DNA from: an uncultured Lachnospiraceae bacterium
Lineage (GTDB): Bacteria > Bacillota > Clostridia > Lachnospirales > Lachnospiraceae
Assembly: GCA_946627575.1 (NCBI GenBank)
Contig: CAMOVS010000045.1
Coordinates: 1 to 7,863 of the forward strand
DNA length: 7,863 nt
Reading direction: 5' to 3'
Below, piece after piece: positions 1 through 4,867 of the stretch (its first letter is position 1; the number at the start of each line of letters is the position of its first letter). Both the position numbers and the translations under genes were made by a program. A model generated the notes under the pieces. The model was not told where the DNA came from. It ran no database searches and was given only the letters and a program-made list of their open reading frames with translations.

Positions 1-120
1 GAACAGATATTAAAGAATGCCAGAGTGGATTGTGTCCTTGAGTGGAATAAGGGAAATCATTTTAAAAATGCTGATCTTCGAACAGCCAGAGCCTTTGCCT
101 GGGTGATGGAGCGGATCTAA
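1..120 (+). CDS. C-terminal end of a protein cut by the left window edge; possibly alpha/beta-hydrolase-like
   Basis: Frame 1 is open from the first base to TAA at 118-120 and gives 39 residues ending in AFAWVMERI. The piece contains EWNKGNHFKNADLRTARAFA. A Gly-Asn-His-Phe stretch about 20 residues from the C-terminus, followed by an amphipathic helix, resembles the catalytic-histidine loop and last helix of alpha/beta-hydrolase (esterase or prolyl-oligopeptidase-like) proteins. That identity is an inference from a very short piece and could be wrong; the presence of a coding end is more secure. No terminator hairpin is visible directly after the stop. Confidence 0.4.
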   Translation, partial: EQILKNARVDCVLEWNKGNHFKNADLRTARAFAWVMERI

Positions 121-315
121 GGTCTCCACTTTAGTTTCTTGCATAATGTGTATAAAAACTTTTAGAATACATAGGGATTAGGAGAAAAGAGAAGAATGAA
201 AATAATTAGTTTAAATTAAGCTTTGAGTCAGTATGGCCGTTTATGCACCACATGTGTTTTTTTGTGCCCGGAAAGAACAGGATATATTAGAACAATGAAA
301 ATGGAGGTGCTTTAC
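121..315 (+). other. Intergenic region upstream of the lipoprotein gene, with weak promoter candidates
   Basis: This AT-rich stretch lies between the partial gene and the lipoprotein start. Two weak sigma-A-like candidates are visible: TTGCAT at 139-144 with TAGAAT at 163-168 (18-base spacer), and TTGTGC at 262-267 with TATTAG at 285-290 (17-base spacer). The second would start transcription only a few bases before the ribosome binding site at 303. Neither is convincing alone. An in-frame TTG at 223 extends the downstream reading frame, but the extra residues are cysteine- and arginine-rich and look non-coding. Confidence 0.25.
303..308 (+). promoter_or_regulatory. Ribosome binding site that fixes the lipoprotein start at 316
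   Basis: GGAGGT lies 7 bases before ATG at 316. It favours 316 over the upstream in-frame ATG at 295 and TTG at 223, neither of which has such a site. Starting at 316 also produces a clean signal peptide (Met-Leu-Asn-Arg-Lys-Arg, then a hydrophobic core). Confidence 0.85.
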
Positions 316-1296
316 ATGTTAAATAGAAAAAGGGGTATCGTAGCTTTATTGATCATAATGGCAGTAACAGTAAGCAGTCTGCTGGCAGCCTGCGGTTCTA
401 ACAGCTCCAAGGCTGTGAATTCCTCTGAAAGTACATCAGAGCAAGAGAGTACCGCTCCGGTTTCTTCGAAGCTGGTGGACAATCCAAGAATCAGCTATCT
501 TGGTCCGGAGGGAACCTATACGGAGGAAGCAGCACAGTTTTTTTTCTCGAACGGGGATTTCCAACCCAAAGAGACTGTCCCGGATGCCATGGCGGATGTG
601 GCGGAAGGCAAAGCGGATTACGCGGTGATTCCCCAGGAAAATACGCTGGGCGGCGCTGTGACAGACTACATCGATGTGCTGATTGCCCAGAAAGATATCT
701 ATGTGGTTGGAGAGGTTATTCTTCCAATCAACCAGACTTTAATGGCCTTGCCGGGGGCATCGATTGATGATATTCGGACCATCTATTCTCATGCCCAGGG
801 AATTGCCCAGAGTGCTGAATGGAGAAAGGACCACCTGCCGGATGCCGCCACACAGGAAATGGATAGTACCGCAGCGGCAGCCAGTTTTGTTTCAGAATCC
901 GGCGATAAGACGGTTGCTGCCATCGCTGCCCCCGGAGCAGCAGACCTATATGGACTTACTGTACTGGCTGAGAATGTACAGGTCACTGATACCAATAAGA
1001 CCCGGTTTTATGTCCTGGCTTCTTCCAGATTGGAGGAGGAAGGGAAAGCACAGACCCATGCTGTGTTCGTGGCAAGCTGCCAGGCAAATCGTATCGACGA
1101 TATTATAGTCGAGATTCACGATACAGGTCTGGAGTTTGTTACGATCCATGACCGCCCGGAGGGAAGTCAGTTAGGAAGCTACAATTATATCATTGAGATA
1201 GAAGATGAGAACGGTATATCTGACAAGATTCTTACGGAACTGGAGGCTATTCCTGAACTGCACTGTCTGGGCAGTTTTAATGTGATGGAGAAGTAA
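316..1296 (+). CDS. Lipoprotein with prephenate dehydratase (PDT) and divergent ACT domains
   Basis: The 326-residue product starts with a lipoprotein signal: basic residues 3-6, a hydrophobic core, then lipobox LAAC with the lipidated cysteine at 26. A Ser/Thr/Glu-rich linker (about 28-55) follows, typical of a surface-tethered protein. Residues about 58-235 are a full PDT domain: YLGPEGTYTEEAA near 61, PQENT at 106-110, YSHAQGIAQ at 157-165, STAAAA at 184-189 and the TRF motif at 229-231. The family's known catalytic positions (Asn109, Ser158, Gln165, Thr229 by motif) are kept. Residues about 247-326 are an ACT domain in which the usual ESRP motif reads HDRP (278-281) and the GALY-type motif is not recognisable. 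The family normally converts prephenate to phenylpyruvate in the cytoplasm. An outside location is inferred from the signal and is unusual. It could be an extracytoplasmic dehydratase, or a PDT fold reused for ligand binding, since the fold resembles type II periplasmic binding proteins. The gene appears monocistronic. Confidence 0.88.
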   Translation: MLNRKRGIVALLIIMAVTVSSLLAACGSNSSKAVNSSESTSEQESTAPVSSKLVDNPRISYLGPEGTYTEEAAQFFFSNGDFQPKETVPDAMADVAEGKADYAVIPQENTLGGAVTDYIDVLIAQKDIYVVGEVILPINQTLMALPGASIDDIRTIYSHAQGIAQSAEWRKDHLPDAATQEMDSTAAAASFVSESGDKTVAAIAAPGAADLYGLTVLAENVQVTDTNKTRFYVLASSRLEEEGKAQTHAVFVASCQANRIDDIIVEIHDTGLEFVTIHDRPEGSQLGSYNYIIEIEDENGISDKILTELEAIPELHCLGSFNVMEK

Positions 1297-1345
1297 AGAG
1301 GGAGTCAAGCACCCTATCGGATAAGCTAAGATGAATAGATATTAG

Positions 1346-1405
1346 AGAGCAGGCATCCTCACGGAGATCTTAAGAAGAAAGATTTCCGTGAGGATGCCTG
1401 CTTTT
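1346..1405 (+). terminator. Long hairpin between convergent genes, probable terminator
   Basis: An 18-bp perfect inverted repeat (1348-1365 with 1385-1402) extends inward through one G-T pair to about 24 bp, leaving a 7-base loop (1372-1378). It is followed by TTTT at 1402-1405. It lies 50 bases after the lipoprotein stop and 30 bases beyond the end of the minus-strand gene, so it may stop transcription from both sides. The T run is short for the plus strand and absent for the minus strand, so bidirectional action is inferred from stem strength only. Confidence 0.72.
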
Positions 1406-1434
1406 GGCTAATTCAAGAACTGTCATTCCATTAA

Positions 1435-1851
1435 TTATTCCGGTCCCCATTTTTCCTGGAGCTTTTCGATGATGAGCTCGCCGGGAACCTTGACGGCGAC
1501 CTGGTACTGGTCTTCGTAGACGATCTCGCCTGGTGTGTTGGTGTAGACCAGAAAATAGGGATGGTGGTATCTCTCCAGCAGCCAGAGGGCGGGCCGGATC
1601 ATTTTCATCATTTCGTCGGTGTTTTCTGTTTTGAAAAAACATACGACTTTTTCCTGGTTCTTGCAGGGTTCCGGCCAGGGAAGAGATTCAGCAAACCAGC
1701 TGTCAATTTCTTTGAATAATGCTGCGTCTTCTTCGTCCATTATTTCATTTTGGACTAACTGCCAGCACATGCTGAAGACTCCTTTGGCATACATGGTATT
1801 TTCCGCAAGTTCGAGGCCCTGGATTCTGACATACTTGTATTTCGTTTCCAT
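1435..1851 (-). CDS. Hypothetical protein, translationally coupled to adenine deaminase
   Basis: The 138-residue product is not recognised as a member of a named family. It has no signal peptide or membrane segment, is acidic in its N-terminal half (MDEEDAALFKEID around 38-50), is rich in Trp, Tyr and Met, and carries YHHPYFLVYTNTPGEIVYED at about 95-114, which looks like beta strands around a turn. It looks like a small soluble cytoplasmic protein. The ATG at 1851 lies 2 bases after the adenine deaminase stop. Its Shine-Dalgarno-like GGGAG is inside the last deaminase codons, 8 bases from the start, so translation is probably coupled. Co-expression suggests a role linked to purine salvage, but nothing in the sequence shows what that role is. 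Confidence 0.8.
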   Translation of the reverse strand: METKYKYVRIQGLELAENTMYAKGVFSMCWQLVQNEIMDEEDAALFKEIDSWFAESLPWPEPCKNQEKVVCFFKTENTDEMMKMIRPALWLLERYHHPYFLVYTNTPGEIVYEDQYQVAVKVPGELIIEKLQEKWGPE

Positions 1852-1853
1852 CT

Positions 1854-3758
1854 TTATGTCTCCCTGAGGCTGGGGTCTTCAAATAGTTTTTCTTCCATCT
1901 GTGGATCCGGCTGGGCCTTGCCGGGAGCATCCGGAGCGATTGTCCCTGGGTTTTCCGCATACAAATCTACGAATTGGAAGCTTCGGCAGTCGACAAATCC
2001 CCTGTTGGTTAGCCGCAGTTCCGGCAGGCAGGCCAGAGGGATGAGGGCCATGGTCATGTAGGGGGAGTTGATGACACAGCCCATTTCCTTCCAGGCTTTT
2101 GTCAGATCACTGACCATGTCGGCCACCTCTTCCACAGGCCGGTCGCTCATGAGGCCGGCGATGGGCAGGGGTACCAGGGCCAGTACTTTTCCATCCGCTG
2201 CCGCACAGAGACCTCCGCCGCATTCAATCAGAGTGTTAGCTGCCAGGGCCATATCTTCGTCGTTGGTTCCGGCTACAAGCAGGTTGTGGGCATCATGGGC
2301 TACGGTTTGGGCCATGGCCCCTTTTTTGAACCCGAAACCTTTTACGAAACCGACTCCCTTTGTCCCGCTTGCATGATGACGCTCGAAAACCGCCATTTTC
2401 ATTACATCCAAAGAAGTATCCGCTTCAAGATATCCCTTGGAAGACGGAAGATCGATCAGACGCTCATAATTTCCTACACGGTCGGGAATGATCTCTATGA
2501 CACGAACGGTATTGGTGCCATTCGCTTCGGTTCCTTTCAAGGCCGGGATGCGGAAGCTTTCAGGGCTTATGACTTCACCGACATGCATGGAATCAAGAAC
2601 AAAATCGGGGATGTCCCCTTCCGGGATGTCTACCGTCATTTTTCCTTTTTCCGCTACGATATCCCCGTCAATGATCGTAAGGTTGATGCGGATATCATGA
2701 AGGTCGTCAAAGAAAACGATATCTGCACACTTGCCTGGTGTGATGCTGCCCATCTCATGGTCCATCCGAATGCAGGTCGCGGGGTTGATGGTGACATACT
2801 GGATGGCCTTGATGGGGTCAAGTCCTTCTTTTATAGCGCAGCGAACGATATAGTCTATGTGTCCGTCCTGAATCAGGGTGTCCGGGTGGGTGTCGTCGGA
2901 GATCAGACAGGCAAAACGGTCATCAATCTTGTTGTCCAGGATTCCATGAATAATGACCGGCATGTCGTGCCAGGCGCTGCCGTAACGTATCTGTGCATAC
3001 ATGCCGCGACGCATTTTCTCTACCACATCCACCGCACGGGTGGATTCGTGACAGCAGCGAATGCCGGAGGCAATATAGGCATTAAGACCAGGTCCGGTCT
3101 CCGGAACAGAATAATGGCCGGTTATGATGTTGTCTGATTTCAGGGTCTCTGCAAGTTCTCCGTGGATACTTTCATTGGCATTAAGAACATTGGGAAAGCT
3201 CATCATCTCGCCAAGCCCCATGATGCCATCCCAGGTCATCATTTCCCGGATCTCCTCCGGTCCGATGGAAGAACCGGTGTCTTCAAATCCTGCCACGGCC
3301 GGCACACAGGATGGGGCATTGCACATGGCTTTAAGAGGAGCTCTTCTAGCATCATCGATCATGTATTTGACCCCTCTGAGGCCAAAGACATTGCAGATCT
3401 CATGAGGATCCATGAAGATGGCCGTCGTTCCGTGGGGTACGACCGCTTTGGCGTATTCTCCGCAGCGGATCATGGCCGACTCTACATGGATATGGGAGTC
3501 AATAAATCCCGGAGCAATATACTGTCCATCCGCCTCGATGACTTTTGTCTCTTCTCCGATACAATGAGAGGCATCACCTACAAGGGCAATACGGCCCTGG
3601 GAAATAGCAACATCCATACCATCCTGGATCTCCGCAGTACAGACATTTACCAGCTTAGCATTTCTGATGACAAGTTCCGCCTTCTCGACACCCATGGCTG
3701 TTTTTGCCAGGATGCGGGTTACTTCGTATAAAGGTTTCTTACAAAATCTGTTTAACAT
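1854..3758 (-). CDS. ade: Adenine deaminase
   Basis: The 634-residue product is an amidohydrolase that converts adenine to hypoxanthine and ammonia in cytoplasmic purine salvage. An N-terminal beta-sandwich segment (about 28-82) leads into PGFIDSHIHVES with metal-binding His89-x-His91. MDPHEICNVFG at 116-126 is the adenine deaminase signature. GLGEMMSFPN near 181-190 supplies the bridging Glu184, His215 (GHY) and His237 (CHES) follow as metal ligands, and SDDTHP at 287-292 gives the catalytic Asp. The C-terminal adenine-deaminase domain is present, with VAHDAHNLLVAGTND at 486-500. The family is usually about 570-600 residues. The excess here is a short N-terminal lead and a Pro/Asp-rich tail after about 600. 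The start at 3758 has a strong AAGGAGGT site. It is the first gene of a two-gene unit. The family identity is secure; substrate choice within the family is by homology. Confidence 0.95.
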   Translation of the reverse strand: MLNRFCKKPLYEVTRILAKTAMGVEKAELVIRNAKLVNVCTAEIQDGMDVAISQGRIALVGDASHCIGEETKVIEADGQYIAPGFIDSHIHVESAMIRCGEYAKAVVPHGTTAIFMDPHEICNVFGLRGVKYMIDDARRAPLKAMCNAPSCVPAVAGFEDTGSSIGPEEIREMMTWDGIMGLGEMMSFPNVLNANESIHGELAETLKSDNIITGHYSVPETGPGLNAYIASGIRCCHESTRAVDVVEKMRRGMYAQIRYGSAWHDMPVIIHGILDNKIDDRFACLISDDTHPDTLIQDGHIDYIVRCAIKEGLDPIKAIQYVTINPATCIRMDHEMGSITPGKCADIVFFDDLHDIRINLTIIDGDIVAEKGKMTVDIPEGDIPDFVLDSMHVGEVISPESFRIPALKGTEANGTNTVRVIEIIPDRVGNYERLIDLPSSKGYLEADTSLDVMKMAVFERHHASGTKGVGFVKGFGFKKGAMAQTVAHDAHNLLVAGTNDEDMALAANTLIECGGGLCAAADGKVLALVPLPIAGLMSDRPVEEVADMVSDLTKAWKEMGCVINSPYMTMALIPLACLPELRLTNRGFVDCRSFQFVDLYAENPGTIAPDAPGKAQPDPQMEEKLFEDPSLRET

Positions 3759-3764
3759 GCGAGC

Positions 3765-3772
3765 ACCTCCTT
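3765..3772 (-). promoter_or_regulatory. Strong ribosome binding site of the adenine deaminase gene
   Basis: On the minus strand this reads AAGGAGGT, a near-complete match to the anti-Shine-Dalgarno sequence. It is followed by 6 bases and then ATG at 3758, which fixes the start codon. Confidence 0.9.
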
Positions 3773-3815
3773 CCGGCCGATGAGTATACTTTCTCTTTTA
3801 CGTATTTTCTTATTC

Positions 3816-3873
3816 TATCCTTAAAAAAACAATATCATAAGATAGATTTAAGGACAATTAGAATTTAAGGATA
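3816..3873. repeat. Three copies of TRTCCTTAAA around the adenine deaminase promoter (possible operator)
   Basis: The 10-base motif occurs on the minus strand at 3873-3864 (TATCCTTAAA) and 3856-3847 (TGTCCTTAAA), and on the plus strand at 3816-3825 (TATCCTTAAA). The first two are in direct orientation 17 bp apart; the third is inverted. One copy overlaps the predicted -35 and another overlaps the predicted start site, a layout compatible with repressor binding. The regulator is unknown and the link to regulation is inferred. Confidence 0.4.
3829..3857 (-). promoter_or_regulatory. Candidate promoter of the adenine deaminase operon
   Basis: On the minus strand, TTGTCC (3857-3852) is followed after exactly 17 bases by TATTGT (3834-3829), with an extended -10 TG (TGA just before the -10). 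Transcription would start near 3822, giving a leader of about 64 bases. Each hexamer matches consensus at 4 of 6 positions, so this is a moderate call in an AT-rich region. The leader shows no purine riboswitch architecture. Confidence 0.4.
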
Positions 3874-3977
3874 TCCTGGACATTCATTTGTCTGTAACCC
3901 TTATATGAAAATTATGATAATATGATATCAGGGTAAAAAGGTCGATATTCACGATATTCTTGCATAATCGAGAATAA

Positions 3978-4006
3978 TTGACCTTAGGGTCTCGTCTGCA
4001 TATTAA
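3978..4006 (+). promoter_or_regulatory. Candidate promoter of the acetyltransferase gene
   Basis: TTGACC at 3978-3983 (5 of 6 matches to the -35 consensus) is followed after 17 bases by TATTAA at 4001-4006 (4 of 6). The -10 lies inside the first unit of the 14-bp tandem repeat. A weak ribosome binding site, AAAGGA at 4022-4027, lies 11 bases before ATG at 4039. Confidence 0.4.
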
Positions 4007-4022
4007 TATCTGCATATTAATA
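3995..4022. repeat. Perfect 14-bp tandem duplication upstream of the acetyltransferase gene
   Basis: TCTGCATATTAATA occurs at 3995-4008 and again at 4009-4022 with no mismatch or gap. Each unit contains the self-complementary core ATTAAT. The repeat spans the predicted -10 and runs up to the ribosome binding site, so a change in copy number would alter promoter or leader geometry. Confidence 0.85.
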
Positions 4023-4038
4023 AAGGATAGATTAGAGT

Positions 4039-4755
4039 ATGGAATTATCAAAATATGAGAATAAGCATGTACGTATAAAGGATATATACGGAGAGACATT
4101 CACGGGTCTTGCCAGATATGGCAATTATGATTTTCTGATGTGTGAATATGGTGGAGAAGAAGACGGTATATTCATTGAAGATTACCTTATCTATCATTCG
4201 CAGATTGCGTCTATCGAGGAGATCGAAGTGCATGGTACCGTTGAGTTACGAACGGAGCGGATGACTCTGCGCAGGTATTGCCCGGAAGATGCGGAGACGC
4301 TTTATCGGTATATGGGGACAGATCCGTCCATGTATAAATACTCCGGATGGAATCCCTACGCAACTCACGAAACGGCACGGGAAATGGTGCATAGATTTAT
4401 TCAGAATTATGGTGATGAACACACTTATTCATGGGTGATGGATGTTGATGGTGTTCTGGTCGGGACGATCGGCGCTTATGATTATAAGGACAATCGGATT
4501 GAGATAGGATACAGTGTGGTAAAAGACTGGCAGGGGCGCGGGCTGGCCACGGAGGCCTTAAAGAAAGTATTGAATTATCTGACGGAGAACGAAGGGATCT
4601 ACCTTGTGACTGCCTGGTGTGCGGAGGAGAACATGGGATCGTGGAGAGTTCTGGAAAAAGCGGATATGAAGTATCTTCGTACGGATAAGAAGGGTCTTAT
4701 TGTCGGTGACAAAGTATACGATAAAAGGATATACGAATATCGAAGAAAGAAGTAA
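4039..4755 (+). CDS. GNAT family N-acetyltransferase with an N-terminal Sm-like domain
   Basis: The product has 238 residues. Residues about 70-235 are a RimJ/RimL-type GNAT domain: LRTERMTLRRYCPEDAETLY at 70-89, the strand IEIGYSVVKDW at 154-164, the acetyl-CoA pyrophosphate loop QGRGLA at 165-170, and ENMGSWRVLEKADM at 197-210, matching the family's Asn-x-x-Ser...Glu-Lys helix. It should transfer an acetyl group from acetyl-CoA to an amine; the substrate cannot be read from sequence. Residues 1-63 are separate: KHVRIKDIYGETFTGLA, then short strands ending IASIEEIE, a pattern like a small Sm/LSm-type beta barrel. That domain call is inference. No membrane segment is present. The gene is divergent from adenine deaminase and followed by a promoter of its own downstream neighbour, so it is probably transcribed alone. 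Confidence 0.88.
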   Translation: MELSKYENKHVRIKDIYGETFTGLARYGNYDFLMCEYGGEEDGIFIEDYLIYHSQIASIEEIEVHGTVELRTERMTLRRYCPEDAETLYRYMGTDPSMYKYSGWNPYATHETAREMVHRFIQNYGDEHTYSWVMDVDGVLVGTIGAYDYKDNRIEIGYSVVKDWQGRGLATEALKKVLNYLTENEGIYLVTAWCAEENMGSWRVLEKADMKYLRTDKKGLIVGDKVYDKRIYEYRRKK

Positions 4756-4790
4756 GTATCTATCTATAACCGGATTGGAAAAGCATATAC

Positions 4791-4819
4791 TTTCTAACCA
4801 ATTAGCTTTGTGATATAAT
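4791..4819 (+). promoter_or_regulatory. Candidate extended -10 promoter of the sensor kinase gene
   Basis: TATAAT at 4814-4819 is a perfect -10 hexamer preceded by TGA (4811-4813), the extended -10 arrangement. The -35 position 17 bases upstream (TTTCTA, 4791-4796) is poor, which an extended -10 can tolerate. Transcription would start near 4826. The ribosome binding site is AAGGGGTGG at 4852-4860, 7 bases before ATG at 4868. Confidence 0.65.
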
Positions 4820-4867
4820 TTGAACAAAAGTATAAATAAAATACAGCGAAGAAGGGGTGGATTCCAT

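Noticed and set aside
196..219. A 7-codon reading frame (MKIISLN) preceded by AGGAG, as a possible leader peptide for the lipoprotein gene
   Set aside because: It contains no phenylalanine codons and no attenuator-like alternative hairpins follow, so there is no support for attenuation.
223..315. Extended N-terminus of the lipoprotein from TTG 223 or ATG 295
   Set aside because: There is no ribosome binding site at either start, and the added residues would spoil the lipoprotein signal that begins cleanly at 316.
2286..3137. 283-codon plus-strand reading frame
   Set aside because: It lies entirely antisense to the well-conserved adenine deaminase and has no domain pattern or ribosome binding site.
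3955..3976. Short inverted repeat TATTCT/AGAATA with a 10-base loop
   Set aside because: Six AT-rich base pairs are expected by chance here and no terminator-like T run follows.
3759..4038. Possible purine riboswitch upstream of adenine deaminase
   Set aside because: The conserved three-way-junction core and kissing-loop arms of purine riboswitches cannot be found on the minus strand; the region is AT-rich with short repeats only.
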